A stretch of DNA of 55,547 nucleotides from Verrucomicrobia bacterium SCGC AAA164-E04 (GCA_000383715.1 KB912012.1:59066-114612); one strand, 5' to 3'. Shown: positions 1 through 10,021, counted from the first letter of the stretch. Notes: a model not told the origin generated them from the sequence alone. Program-made: numbers and translations.

Positions 1-3000
1 GGAGTCCCTTCAACAAGTAATTGCCATTGATTTCCTTTCCTGCCGATTGTTTGATCAACCACCTGAATACCAAATCTCAATTGATCAAGGAGTCTTCCCT
101 CGGCAGTCAAAAGTTCAATACCAGCCCCAGAAGCGGGTAGTGAGCGATCAACCACAACCCCCGAAAATTCACCACGACGAATCAGGTCATCGCCATCAAA
201 CCATACAATGAAATGATCATGACCTTCCAAATAAATCCCGTCGGGTAAAACCCATTCATCGGCCCCATCCAACCTCAACCTCATCCCGCTCAAATCGATG
301 AAACCATCCGTCTTGTTGAGCAACTCTATCCAATCTGGTGTCCCAGCCATGCCTGGATAGATGACTGTTTGATTCCTTGCCATGACTTCGTTGATCATGA
401 TGGACGGACTTTCCTGAATGACATTTTTTTGCCCGGGAGTTGCCTGCTCAGAAAACTGTTGGAATTCCCCAATCCCATTGGGCAGGCGCCCCGAAGATGA
501 GCCTTCGATCTGCAAACCAAAGGATAGTTTATCCAGAAGATTCCCTTGTGAATCTAATAATCCAAGCTCTGCCCCCACCGATGGGATTTTGAATTTCAGT
601 GATCCACGCCGAGGTATATCGACAGAATAAAAAGCTCGATATCCGCCTGCTTCAAGAAAGGTTTGGGAAGATAAGCCTACCGCATACCCATCAAGTTCAA
701 AATGCAAACCACTTAAATCAACAGGCAATGCATCATTGAGATTCACAACTTCCAACCAATCTTCCTCACCAGCTAAAGGGTTCGCCATGAACTCATTGAT
801 ACGCAGGGAATCGACCAACGATGCCGTTGCGCTTGCCTGATTTTTTTGAGCAGGGCTTGGTTCTCCTAAAAACCATTCGCCGTGATCATCTCGATTAAGT
901 GAATAATCAAACAACTGATGACCGAATGTCACGGCATCTACTTGATTCCCTTGCGGGTCAAGTAGAACAACAGAGTCACCTTCCCGATCCAACCCAAAGG
1001 AAAACCCCTCTGGATCAGAGCCACTTACCGTTTGCCATAGCACCAAACGCTCTGCTGGTTCAATGAAACTGCCCTTGGAGAACACAAAATCGGATCGGCC
1101 AGATTCATCTCGAAGACGATATCCGGTCAGATTCAATCTGCGATCACTACGATTCTCCAGTTCAATCCAATCAGGTAAGAAACCGCTCGGCTGCTTGATC
1201 GTTCGGTTGGCTGCAACGATTTCACTGATCACCAAGTCTCCTTGAGATTCGTTTTCAACAAATCTCCCGGGACTTCCGCCAGCAGATAAACTTCGCCACC
1301 AATCAGCAGGGTTTGGATTACTTCCACCTGCTATCTTGAATTCCAGACTATCCCCCCCACCATCGGCTGATATCGGCCAAGCACCTTCATCGCCATATCG
1401 CACGCCTGTGACATATTTTCCCTTTCCGTCTTCCAGAATAAGTGATTCGCCTCCGTTTGAAAGACTACCAGCAAAATACCCCCAAATATTCACCGAAGGA
1501 TATCTCGACTGAAAAGCGGCTGAATTTTTGTCCGATGCCAAAAGGATGACTCCACCTGGTTCCAGATAGGATTCAGGAGCAAACAAGTAGGAAATACCTC
1601 GAAAAGAGTAACGCGAGAGATTGACCGAAACGGGACTGAAATTGGTCAATTCAACAAACTCAAAAGCGTCGCCTCCCGGGGGATGATACATTATCTCAGT
1701 CAATTTCAGTTCCGAGGTCAACCCACCTGGATAGAAATCCCCGGAACTCATGGCACTCCACCTGCCGTTGATCAATGCTCTTGCCTTTATTTGGGTTACC
1801 GACTTGATAGGAATGGGGTCTTCATACAAAACCGCGGAATCAGCTACCCTACCTGGCTGTTCGACTCCTATTTCAAGCAAAGCATCAAAGAGAAAATCAG
1901 AACTGGATAGTTGCGCGTTGAGTCCCTGGATAGCCAGGGTGTTGCCTCCTTCTTTCAAGAGCTGTATGTGATCGCTCACGTTGAAGGACTGGAAAATAAC
2001 AGCGGAGGCATCAGAATGATCGCCGTTCGCTGAATTATTCCATTGCAGACGGGATGGGGCATTGGCAGCAGCAATAGGTTTCCCGTTGAGGTAGGCCGCA
2101 AATCCATCGTCATACTTCACCCGGAGATTCATGAGATTCCGGCCATCTCGATCATTGGATCGAACATTGAATGGAATGACAATGTATACGGTGGTGTTTT
2201 TATCATTCATGGATGCGTTCACATCAATGCCAATATGAGCACCATAGGTCTGGTTTTCATCATAACCGACGCCACCACGTCCGCGCACCCAGTCAGCGGT
2301 ATCAATATCAGGATCCTCGGCGCGCCATTTTGTACCCAGACTGCCATCTGTCGGAACGTGGGCAAACTTAATTGTGCGATTGGAAATCAGCTCTGTTCGA
2401 GTCGAGGACGTGATGCTTGGCAGAAGCGGATCCGTACCATCAACCGTGTAGTAAATGTCGCCCTGCTCACTGTCCAACCTCAAAGCATTGGCACGCATAC
2501 TTCCTGCCGGCTCTGAGAAGCGCGGCACATTGGACTCAAGAAAAAGGCCTTCTGCTGCCAGATGCGAAAGCACATTCTGGCGCCGTTGAGGTATCCATGA
2601 TCTGGCAATGGAATTGTTGATATTGCGTATACCCGACATATCCCCTCTCAACTCCTGAAAACGGCTCATGATGTTTGCATCAGTGAGCGCGCCGTTGTTG
2701 AAAAAGTGTTGATATACTCGATCAGCAAATCGCGTTCGGAACTCAGTATTATTCGACAGTGATTGATAAAAACGAGCGATATCCTGATTCACTGCCAATT
2801 CACTCGTCAGCGTGTTATGCCGGACTGAGCCGCCTTGATTGAAAAAAGACCATTCTGCATCCCATGCATAAAAGCGCCATTGAGCACCGTCGACTCTTTC
2901 CCTTGCAGCGCGCCAGTTATTGTGCGGCCAATCACGCGTTCCGGCGTAAATGTTAAGGATTAAATAGTCTATGAAACTATCGATATTGAGCAATTGCCTT

Positions 3001-5570
3001 GCCTGCTCATAATTGGCTGCCACGGAAAGGTCCCGACGCAAGGTCTGCTTGAGTTGGTTCCACATGACCAAATCACCCGCTCTTACTTCCCCAAATTGAG
3101 CAATGATATCGTAATCACCGTTACCTCCCTGCCATGTGTCTAGAAAGTCTTCATCAATCCTTTCCGTTGGATTATAGTACCCTTTGTATACACCATTCAC
3201 GAAAAGGTTCACCAATGTACCCTGGCTGGAAACTTGCCCCATGTCTGCAGATAATCGACGCACAAGTTCGTCCACTATGAAAGGATCGGAATGGTCATTC
3301 ATTCCTGCGCGCAAAACAATCTGTTTGTATGCATCCTCCGGAGAACGTGGTATGAGCGGATACTTGAGTGATGACTCACCGTAATCTCCCCTGAAATAAA
3401 GGCGATACGAATATTTACTGAAAGGTAACCCCGCATTGGGGTTATACCTCCCTCTTACATAATCCCCTCCTTGGATACGGAGCCCGCAATCAATTTGAAA
3501 TCCGGTTGAACCATCAGGAAGGAAATATTCCACCGATACGGGGCGTTCCCAAGATCGGCCCCGCTTGGAAGTGTTTCGGGGACTTGTTTCCATGATACCT
3601 TGAGCCCCCCACAAGTGATTTTTATCCGTCACTAGCGATAAAACAGGTAAAGACCGCCTTGCAGCGCTCAACCGAAACAAATAGGAGTGTGTGACCGTTT
3701 CTGAAGGTAAGTAACCTTCTTTGAAAACTGCAGCTCTAACGATGGCGGACCGACTCAAGCTAATGGGTTGATCGTATTTAAATCCATTGTTCAGCGTCGG
3801 CTCGGACTTGTCCAATGTGTAGCGAACCGAAGTTCCCTCTATAGGAGAAGAGATAACCAAGTTGAAGGGTTTGTCATAGAAGCCTCGCCTGGCACTGAAA
3901 AAAGCAGGTGGTAAAATTTCTGATAGCGTTTCATTACTGTTTGCGCTTCCGGGTGAAGGCGATGAAAAATATCCGATCAGTCCATCCGAACGCCGACCAT
4001 ACGAATGATCGTTGCGTTGTTCAGGGAAACGATCACCTAAATCACTGACTAGACGTCGCGGCAATTCAGGGCTGTACAGCCCAATGAATTCACCTGCACT
4101 ACTTAATTTGAAATTCGTGTGCGGTGAACGACCTGAGCGATGGTTCAATCGTCCTTTTGCGGATGCATAGACAAGCTTGTATTCATTTGGGGCAAGGATA
4201 AATCCGTCAAACATCCATTTCCCGGGATCATTGATATCATCAGAAAGAGCCCACCCCGACAGATCCACATCGAAGTCGTTGGTGTTGTGGAGCTCAATCC
4301 AATCAACACGCGCTCTATCATCATCCACGATGCCACTCTGGTTCGCGGCCAATATTTCCGAAAGGATGACACCACCATAATTGGTTTGAGGATCGACGGT
4401 ATATTCCCATGCATCTGTTTGTAGTGGGTTAGGCTCCCTTGCAAAGTCTTCAATCCCGTGATCAGGACGCCATTCCAGTTGGGGTGAACCCTCACTCGTT
4501 CTCGAAAAAGAAAAGATATAAGGTCCTGCGCCTGCGCCTGAAAGTGAAAGTGCAGGCTCACCATCCACCAATAAATCCGAAGCATCCAAACCTTTTACTG
4601 TTTCAGAAAACAGAATTTCAACTTCAGTAAATTTGCTCAATTGTTGCCCTGGCGGGGGTAATATACGGCTTACAAACGGTGCATCCTGATCCATCAATTG
4701 ATAGGAGCGTACTTCGGAGGGGTTTTGCCAATCAAACTCATTGGGGGTAGCAGCCAAGTCTACGATACCCGCATCCTGCTGCCAACGCAGGGTAAGCTCA
4801 CCTGGTTCCGTGTTCGTAAAGGTAAACAGGTATGCATCTCCCCGCCCAGTCAAACTCGAAGCTGCTTTTCCATTCAATGTGAGATCCGAGGCCTCGACAC
4901 CGACCACTGGCTCTGAAAAAGTCACACGAACTTGCCTAAAGACTCCAACCAACCCTGGTGCTGGCTCGACAGCAATGACCGAAGGAGCCTGTGTATCCAG
5001 CCCAATAAAATTTAATTCCGGGTGCAGCACAAAATCGCTGCTCGATAAATTGACATTGAAACCCTGAACAGCAATGACATTGTCGCCGTCACGCAAATGT
5101 GCAATTCCTCCATTCAAGGAAAAAACTTCAAAACTACCAGACTCATGCCCCAGTGAGGCAAATCCATTCAAAGCGAGTGCATCAGGTGCATTCACCCGCA
5201 GCACCTCATTCCCGTTCAGCCAGACAACAAATCCATCGTCATAATCGATATTTAATTCCAACCCCTCGACTAACGAAACGGAATCCACAGAGAAATGTCG
5301 GCGAAGGAAATAAGTGGAATAAGTATTGCGCATGCCGTTGATTTCAGTACCGCCTGCTCCATCGCCATATCGAAAAGGCGAGCTTCCCTTGGACCATTCA
5401 CTGTCGTTGAAATCAAACTCAACCCACTTCAATGTTTCGGCAGATGGGGCCTGATTGCCCGGCCATGCATGCCATTGACTTTCTTTGGCAATCAAGGTTC
5501 CGGCATGGGCACGGAATGAGAACGCGGCAATCAGTCCAAAAAATGCTCCGATTATGATTTGATTTTTCAC
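1..5570 (-). CDS. Giant secreted CotH-kinase / lamin-tail-domain protein (partial, C-terminus off left edge)
   Basis: An open frame of at least 1,856 codons runs leftward from a GTG at 5568-5570 to the window edge without a stop. The GTG was chosen because it is followed directly by a signal peptide (MKNQIIIGAFFGLIAAFSF, cleavage near AHA). Domains by approximate residue: jelly-roll module 30-170; two Ig-like segments with 'VTFSEPV'-type motifs 180-390; lamin-tail domain 400-520; chitobiase-like Fn3 segment 560-620; CotH kinase-like domain 635-960, with RDWPHNN (Asp880) and WDAEW (Asp904) as catalytic-loop and metal-site candidates; a second jelly-roll module near 1100-1250; and four more lamin-tail units near 1290, 1445, 1590 and 1722. 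CotH proteins are atypical kinases of spore coats, also found in exoproteins of other bacteria. The role here is probably extracellular or cell-surface; the substrate is unknown. Confidence 0.85.
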   Translation of the reverse strand, partial: MKNQIIIGAFFGLIAAFSFRAHAGTLIAKESQWHAWPGNQAPSAETLKWVEFDFNDSEWSKGSSPFRYGDGAGGTEINGMRNTYSTYFLRRHFSVDSVSLVEGLELNIDYDDGFVVWLNGNEVLRVNAPDALALNGFASLGHESGSFEVFSLNGGIAHLRDGDNVIAVQGFNVNLSSSDFVLHPELNFIGLDTQAPSVIAVEPAPGLVGVFRQVRVTFSEPVVGVEASDLTLNGKAASSLTGRGDAYLFTFTNTEPGELTLRWQQDAGIVDLAATPNEFDWQNPSEVRSYQLMDQDAPFVSRILPPPGQQLSKFTEVEILFSETVKGLDASDLLVDGEPALSLSGAGAGPYIFSFSRTSEGSPQLEWRPDHGIEDFAREPNPLQTDAWEYTVDPQTNYGGVILSEILAANQSGIVDDDRARVDWIELHNTNDFDVDLSGWALSDDINDPGKWMFDGFILAPNEYKLVYASAKGRLNHRSGRSPHTNFKLSSAGEFIGLYSPELPRRLVSDLGDRFPEQRNDHSYGRRSDGLIGYFSSPSPGSANSNETLSEILPPAFFSARRGFYDKPFNLVISSPIEGTSVRYTLDKSEPTLNNGFKYDQPISLSRSAIVRAAVFKEGYLPSETVTHSYLFRLSAARRSLPVLSLVTDKNHLWGAQGIMETSPRNTSKRGRSWERPVSVEYFLPDGSTGFQIDCGLRIQGGDYVRGRYNPNAGLPFSKYSYRLYFRGDYGESSLKYPLIPRSPEDAYKQIVLRAGMNDHSDPFIVDELVRRLSADMGQVSSQGTLVNLFVNGVYKGYYNPTERIDEDFLDTWQGGNGDYDIIAQFGEVRAGDLVMWNQLKQTLRRDLSVAANYEQARQLLNIDSFIDYLILNIYAGTRDWPHNNWRAARERVDGAQWRFYAWDAEWSFFNQGGSVRHNTLTSELAVNQDIARFYQSLSNNTEFRTRFADRVYQHFFNNGALTDANIMSRFQELRGDMSGIRNINNSIARSWIPQRRQNVLSHLAAEGLFLESNVPRFSEPAGSMRANALRLDSEQGDIYYTVDGTDPLLPSITSSTRTELISNRTIKFAHVPTDGSLGTKWRAEDPDIDTADWVRGRGGVGYDENQTYGAHIGIDVNASMNDKNTTVYIVIPFNVRSNDRDGRNLMNLRVKYDDGFAAYLNGKPIAAANAPSRLQWNNSANGDHSDASAVIFQSFNVSDHIQLLKEGGNTLAIQGLNAQLSSSDFLFDALLEIGVEQPGRVADSAVLYEDPIPIKSVTQIKARALINGRWSAMSSGDFYPGGLTSELKLTEIMYHPPGGDAFEFVELTNFSPVSVNLSRYSFRGISYLFAPESYLEPGGVILLASDKNSAAFQSRYPSVNIWGYFAGSLSNGGESLILEDGKGKYVTGVRYGDEGAWPISADGGGDSLEFKIAGGSNPNPADWWRSLSAGGSPGRFVENESQGDLVISEIVAANRTIKQPSGFLPDWIELENRSDRRLNLTGYRLRDESGRSDFVFSKGSFIEPAERLVLWQTVSGSDPEGFSFGLDREGDSVVLLDPQGNQVDAVTFGHQLFDYSLNRDDHGEWFLGEPSPAQKNQASATASLVDSLRINEFMANPLAGEEDWLEVVNLNDALPVDLSGLHFELDGYAVGLSSQTFLEAGGYRAFYSVDIPRRGSLKFKIPSVGAELGLLDSQGNLLDKLSFGLQIEGSSSGRLPNGIGEFQQFSEQATPGQKNVIQESPSIMINEVMARNQTVIYPGMAGTPDWIELLNKTDGFIDLSGMRLRLDGADEWVLPDGIYLEGHDHFIVWFDGDDLIRRGEFSGVVVDRSLPASGAGIELLTAEGRLLDQLRFGIQVVDQTIGRKGNQWQLLVEGT

Positions 5571-5941
5571 AATGATGATAGAACGTTTTTAAAGCAAGAT
5601 TCGTGCAGGGTCGAGGAAGGCGGCAAAGTTTTTGAGCGTTTTTGGTTCATGAAGAGTGAATAGGAGCTGATGATGAACCAAACGCGCACTGGATAGACGG
5701 GCTAATCATCACATCCAGTAGGAACATGATGCATGCAGTATTCCGGGATGGATCTGAAGTTGTTTTGAATTGGAACGTTTCCTCTGGAATGGAACTTTCC
5801 TGTTCTTATTGCATGGACATTACAGGAATCGACAGAGTCTTTGAGACAGCAAAAGATTACCAATACGCTGTTAAAACGATAAGAAAATGAAATTTTCCGT
5901 TAGGAGCTTTAGGCATCTTCGGGATATGGTCGGGGTTTTGA
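5571..5941. other. Divergent intergenic region between the CotH protein and the DEAD-box helicase genes
   Basis: These 371 bases separate two divergently transcribed genes and contain no credible reading frame. They must hold promoters for both sides, but I could not assign clear -35/-10 pairs. The one obvious structure is the long inverted repeat at 5636-5687, listed separately. There is no recognisable Shine-Dalgarno sequence before either start codon. Confidence 0.6.
5636..5687. repeat. Inverted repeat, 15-bp arms, 22-nt loop
   Basis: The left arm at 5636-5650 and the right arm at 5673-5687 are reverse complements at 13 of 15 positions, including an uninterrupted 10 bp (TTTGGTTCAT / ATGAACCAAA). 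They are separated by 22 nt and lie about 70 nt upstream of the CotH-protein start. No T-run follows either arm, so this is not a standard terminator. It could be a regulator binding site or an mRNA hairpin. Confidence 0.6.
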
Positions 5942-7951
5942 ATGAAACCAACTCTATTTTCTGAACTAGATCTTTCTCCTGAACTCGAAAAAGCCATCAA
6001 AAAGCTTGGATTCGAACAAGCTTCACCCATCCAGGCAGCTGCCATCCCATGTCTATTGAATGGGAAGGACGTTGTTGGTCAGTCTCAAACAGGCTCCGGA
6101 AAGACGGCGGCCTTTGGTATCCCTGCGATTGAACGCACTGAAGCAAAGCTCAAAGCCGTGCAAGTCCTCGTTCTGTGCCCGACACGTGAACTTGCAGTTC
6201 AGGTATCAGAGGAAATGCATAAATTGGCTTATTACAAACGTGGAATCATCTGCTTGCCGATTTACGGAGGGCAATCTTATGAGCGCCAGTATGCAGGTTT
6301 GCGTCAGGGTGCACAGATTGTGATCGGAACTCCCGGCAGAGTCATGGACCATATGAGACGCGGCTCTCTCAAATTGGACCAATTACACACCATTATTCTG
6401 GACGAAGCCGATGTCATGCTCGACATGGGTTTTCGAGAAGATATTGAAATGGTCTTGAGCGACCTTCCACCCGAGCGACAAACCGTCTTCTTCTCGGCCA
6501 CCATGCCACGCCCCATTCGCAACTTGATTGAACGATTTGCCAATGAGCCTGAAAGTGTCCAGATTGAACAAGAGTCCATGACGGTTCCCACGGTGGAACA
6601 GTCCGTCTTTGAAGTTCAGCGTCGTTTCAAAGTGGAACTGCTGACACGTTTGATTGATATACATGACCTGAAGCTAGGAATCATTTTCTGCAACACCAAA
6701 GCCATGGTGGACGACTTGGTCGAACACCTGGTGGCTCAAGGATATCAGGCCGACCGACTTCATGGAGACATGAGTCAGCAGCAGCGAGATCGTGTGATGA
6801 ACCGTTTTCGAAAATCCGGCTTGGAATTTCTTGTGGCCACGGATGTGGCTGCTCGTGGCATAGATGTGAATAACGTGGAAGTCGTTTTCAACTATGACAT
6901 ACCTTACGATGCAGAAGACTATGTTCACCGTATAGGCAGGACGGGGCGAGCGGGTAAGAGTGGCATTGCCATTTCCTTCGTTTCCGGGCGCGAGGTATTC
7001 AAAATACGAAATATTGAACGATTCACGCGAACCTCGATTCGTCGAGGAAGGATTCCAACACTACAGGATGTGGATGAAGCGAGAAACAGCCACGTGCTGA
7101 ACAGAGTAAGAGAAACCCTGCAGGGTAACGAATTCCGCACTCAGGACCACCTCATCGAACGACTTCTTGAGGAGGGGTTTACATCGACAGATGTAGCTGC
7201 ATCCTTACTTTATTTGTTACAACCCAATGAATCCAATGTTGGAAATGAACACCGCCGGGATGAGCTTGGTGAGCGATATACCGCGCGTGAGCAGGATGGC
7301 CGAGGCAGAGACCGTCGAGGGCGATCCGATCGTGAAGGTTCAGACGATTCCCGGGGAAGGTCTCGGGAACGCTTCAAGAACGATCGATTCGAAAACAAGG
7401 AACCTAGAAGGCGTACAGGTGAAGCCAGACCATTCAAGCAGAGCAGGCAAAGTACACCCAACCCGGATCGGCCCACAACTGAGTCTGAAAAAATGCTCAA
7501 GCCAAAAAAGGACGTGAAAGAGAATGTCAGCTCACAGGAAAAACCTTCTCGAACTATTTCAAAGCCTCAGCCAGTGACAGAGCCTTCTAAGGTTACAGCT
7601 CCCGAGACAGTAAAAAAGGTTGACACTAAGGAGACAAAAGCACCTGAACTCAAGAAGCATAAAAAAGCATCAAAGTTCAGCTTACCAGTTGAGAATAAAT
7701 CATCCGGTGATTCTCCGGATTCCAAAAATCAATTGCGCTTAAACATTGGAAAAGATGCCGGCGTCACAGCTGATCAGATACGCGAGGCCATTCTTGGAGA
7801 AACCGGAGTGCCAGAAAGTATCATTGGGAAAGTGGAACTACAGGCAAAGCACTCCACCATTGACATTGCTGCTGAAAAAGCAAACGCAGTGATGAGTAAA
7901 ATGAAGCGGGCTAACATTGCCGGGAAACGAGTGAAAGCTAAGTTGGTATAA
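5942..7951 (+). CDS. deaD: DEAD-box ATP-dependent RNA helicase with DbpA-type RNA-binding domain
   Basis: The 669-residue protein carries the full DEAD-box set in order: Q motif (GFEQASPIQ), Walker A (SQTGSGKT), PTRELAVQV, TPGRVMD, DEAD, SAT, VATDVAARGID and HRIGRTGRAG, spanning about residues 1-370. A low-complexity linker of about 130 residues, rich in Arg, Asp and Gly (RGRDRRGRSDREG) and then in Lys, Pro and Thr, follows. The last ~75 residues form an RRM-like DbpA RNA-binding domain (IGKDAGVTADQIREAI). Family members unwind rRNA or mRNA secondary structure during ribosome assembly and cold growth. The combination with a C-terminal DbpA domain matches CsdA/DeaD-type helicases better than short RhlE types. 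No Shine-Dalgarno sequence is apparent before the ATG. Confidence 0.95.
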   Translation: MKPTLFSELDLSPELEKAIKKLGFEQASPIQAAAIPCLLNGKDVVGQSQTGSGKTAAFGIPAIERTEAKLKAVQVLVLCPTRELAVQVSEEMHKLAYYKRGIICLPIYGGQSYERQYAGLRQGAQIVIGTPGRVMDHMRRGSLKLDQLHTIILDEADVMLDMGFREDIEMVLSDLPPERQTVFFSATMPRPIRNLIERFANEPESVQIEQESMTVPTVEQSVFEVQRRFKVELLTRLIDIHDLKLGIIFCNTKAMVDDLVEHLVAQGYQADRLHGDMSQQQRDRVMNRFRKSGLEFLVATDVAARGIDVNNVEVVFNYDIPYDAEDYVHRIGRTGRAGKSGIAISFVSGREVFKIRNIERFTRTSIRRGRIPTLQDVDEARNSHVLNRVRETLQGNEFRTQDHLIERLLEEGFTSTDVAASLLYLLQPNESNVGNEHRRDELGERYTAREQDGRGRDRRGRSDREGSDDSRGRSRERFKNDRFENKEPRRRTGEARPFKQSRQSTPNPDRPTTESEKMLKPKKDVKENVSSQEKPSRTISKPQPVTEPSKVTAPETVKKVDTKETKAPELKKHKKASKFSLPVENKSSGDSPDSKNQLRLNIGKDAGVTADQIREAILGETGVPESIIGKVELQAKHSTIDIAAEKANAVMSKMKRANIAGKRVKAKLV

Positions 7952-8001
7952 TGAACCAGAAGATATCGGCGCGCGTTGACTGAAACCCGTGACAACCCCT
8001 C

Positions 8002-9579
8002 ATGGATCCAGGCAATCACGAAATCCAGCAAGAAGAATCAATCTCTTCAATGCCATCAGGTCCTGTGTTGAAGGATCAAATGCAAGAGGCTGTTCTCTTA
8101 CTGGAAAGCGTCGCCTCGGATCGTTCTATGTTGATGGCACTTTCGGAGGATTACCGCGTACGCCTCCACAAAGCAGCTGGGGAGGTTTTTTGCCCTGATG
8201 TACGGCAGCGTCGAAAACTCAGCAAGGCAATTATCAAGAAACGCAGGGAGGAGAAATTATCGAAGGATCAAAACCAGTTAAACGAAAGCGGCATTCGTTC
8301 CCTTCGCAAAAAGACGGTTTATACGACCCCTGATTTTTATCCACCAAAAAAATTACAGCTACCTGGAAAACATAGTACCTCCGACTCACGTCATGTTGCC
8401 CATCCTCAGAATTGCTATATCTGCAAGCAGGATTACTCAGAACTGCATGCTTTCTACGATCAATTATGCCCGACATGTGCCGAACTTAATTTCCGCAAAC
8501 GGACCGAATCCGCAAACCTGAAAGATCGCGTAGCACTCCTGACGGGGGGGCGGGTCAAAATCGGTTACCAGGCAGGCATTAAACTCCTGAGAGCTGGCTC
8601 TACATTGATCGTCACAACGAGATTCCCCATGGATGCCTCGCTCCGATACTCGAAGGAGAAGGACTTTGAACACTGGAAACATCGCCTGCATGTCTTTGGA
8701 CTCGATCTGCGCCATACCCCAAGCGTGGAGGGGTTTTGTCGATATTTGGAACAGCATTTTGAGCGGTTGGATTTCATCGTCAATAATGCGTGTCAAACCG
8801 TCCGCAGGCCGCCTGAATTTTATCGACACATGCTCGAAAAGGAATCTACGATCACCGATCAAATTCCGGAAAATGTTCGCGGCCTGCTGGCAGAATATCA
8901 GCAACTTCGTGACGTTGGAGTTCCTCCTTCCAAGACAAGTTTATGGAAGAACACCGATAAAAACGTTGTCGGCCTCACCGAGGCAGCAAAGTTATCCCAG
9001 CAAACACTGACAGGGGAGGATTTTGATGTAGGCGAACACTTATTTCCAAGTGGCCAGCTCGATCAAGACCTTCAGCAAATAGACCTCAGAAGCCGCAATT
9101 CGTGGCGCTTGCTCATGGACGAAGTTTCTTCGGTAGAGCTCATGGAGGTACAATTAATTAATGCCATCGCGCCGTATGTGATCAATGCTCGACTCAAGTC
9201 AATGCTGATGAGAGGCAAAGAGCGTGACCGACACATCATCAATGTCTCGGCCGTAGAAGGACAGTTCTATCGCAGATTCAAGACGACAAGACATCCTCAC
9301 ACAAACATGGCCAAGGCGGCCCTGAACATGATGACTCGTACTTCGGCAGCGGACTACCATTCAGACGGCATTCACATGAATAGTGTGGATACTGGCTGGG
9401 TAACAGATGAAGATCCCGCTGAAATAGCAAAACGAAAGACAGCAGAACATCAATTTCACCCTCCCTTGGATGTAGTGGATGGAGCCGCGCGCATCGTGGA
9501 TCCTATTATGAACGGGTTTAATTCAGGAGATCATATCTGGGGAAAGTTTTTGAAAAACTACGAAGCAACAGATTGGTAA
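8002..9579 (+). CDS. Atypical SDR-family oxidoreductase with N-terminal zinc knuckle
   Basis: This 525-residue protein has a charged N-terminal region and a C-x2-C...C-x2-C cluster (Cys138, Cys141, Cys156, Cys159) that probably binds zinc. A Rossmann short-chain dehydrogenase domain follows from about residue 172. The nucleotide loop reads TGGRVKIG (181-188) where classical SDRs have TGxxxGxG. The NNA motif (Asn261-Asn262-Ala263) and Ser416 are present. The catalytic YxxxK appears as T434-NMA-K438, so the Tyr position is occupied by Thr. An insert of about 100 residues (roughly 265-370) separates NNA from the active-site strand. The gene starts 50 nt after the helicase gene and ends 13 nt before the SUI1-like gene, suggesting co-transcription. 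The substrate is unknown. Confidence 0.8.
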   Translation: MDPGNHEIQQEESISSMPSGPVLKDQMQEAVLLLESVASDRSMLMALSEDYRVRLHKAAGEVFCPDVRQRRKLSKAIIKKRREEKLSKDQNQLNESGIRSLRKKTVYTTPDFYPPKKLQLPGKHSTSDSRHVAHPQNCYICKQDYSELHAFYDQLCPTCAELNFRKRTESANLKDRVALLTGGRVKIGYQAGIKLLRAGSTLIVTTRFPMDASLRYSKEKDFEHWKHRLHVFGLDLRHTPSVEGFCRYLEQHFERLDFIVNNACQTVRRPPEFYRHMLEKESTITDQIPENVRGLLAEYQQLRDVGVPPSKTSLWKNTDKNVVGLTEAAKLSQQTLTGEDFDVGEHLFPSGQLDQDLQQIDLRSRNSWRLLMDEVSSVELMEVQLINAIAPYVINARLKSMLMRGKERDRHIINVSAVEGQFYRRFKTTRHPHTNMAKAALNMMTRTSAADYHSDGIHMNSVDTGWVTDEDPAEIAKRKTAEHQFHPPLDVVDGAARIVDPIMNGFNSGDHIWGKFLKNYEATDW

Positions 9580-9592
9580 TAGATAAAGAACC

Positions 9593-9985
9593 ATGAGCAA
9601 AAAAAAACGCATCGAGACTGTGGGGGGCGAACCTTTGACTCAGAATCCTTTCGGGAGTTTGGAGAGCCTGGAACTGCCGGAAGCGAATCCGAAGCATATC
9701 CCACCTGCGACGGAAAGCAAAAGGTCCAAGCCGAACAAGAACCGGGGCCGGGTTGATATCATTCGTCAAAAAGCACACCGAGGTGGAAAGACGGTTACCG
9801 TCATTACCAACTTTAAAGGTATTGGACTCCCAGAAAAAGAAGCCCTAGCCAAAAAAATGCAAAAGACATGCGGCAGCGGAGGCACCGTTAAGGCTGGCAA
9901 TATCGAGATTCAGGGAGAGCAACGAGAAAAAATTGCGGAAATTCTGAGGGAAGCCGGCTTTAGACCCGTCTTCGCGGGAGGCTGA
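9593..9985 (+). CDS. yciH: SUI1/eIF1-like translation factor, YciH family
   Basis: The protein has 130 residues. The N-terminal ~50 are variable and basic; the remaining ~80 match the SUI1 fold of eIF1/YciH: VDIIRQKAHRGGKTVTVI, then KTCGSGGTVKAGNIEIQG and a C-terminal helix with FRPVFAGG. eIF1 scrutinises start-codon choice in eukaryotes and archaea; bacterial YciH binds the 30S subunit and is linked to start-site fidelity under stress. The ATG lies 13 nt after the SDR stop, implying one operon with the helicase and SDR. No Shine-Dalgarno sequence is evident. It converges on msrB, with only 36 nt between the two stop codons. Confidence 0.92.
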   Translation: MSKKKRIETVGGEPLTQNPFGSLESLELPEANPKHIPPATESKRSKPNKNRGRVDIIRQKAHRGGKTVTVITNFKGIGLPEKEALAKKMQKTCGSGGTVKAGNIEIQGEQREKIAEILREAGFRPVFAGG

Positions 9986-10021
9986 CTACAGCAGTTTGTT
10001 TCCAGCAATCTCGATCGACGC

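Noticed and set aside
2043..2516. 157-codon plus-strand frame, along with other plus-strand frames across 418-5519
   Set aside because: They lie antisense to the continuous CotH/lamin-tail coding frame, which gives recognisable domains throughout, and their own translations show no family features.
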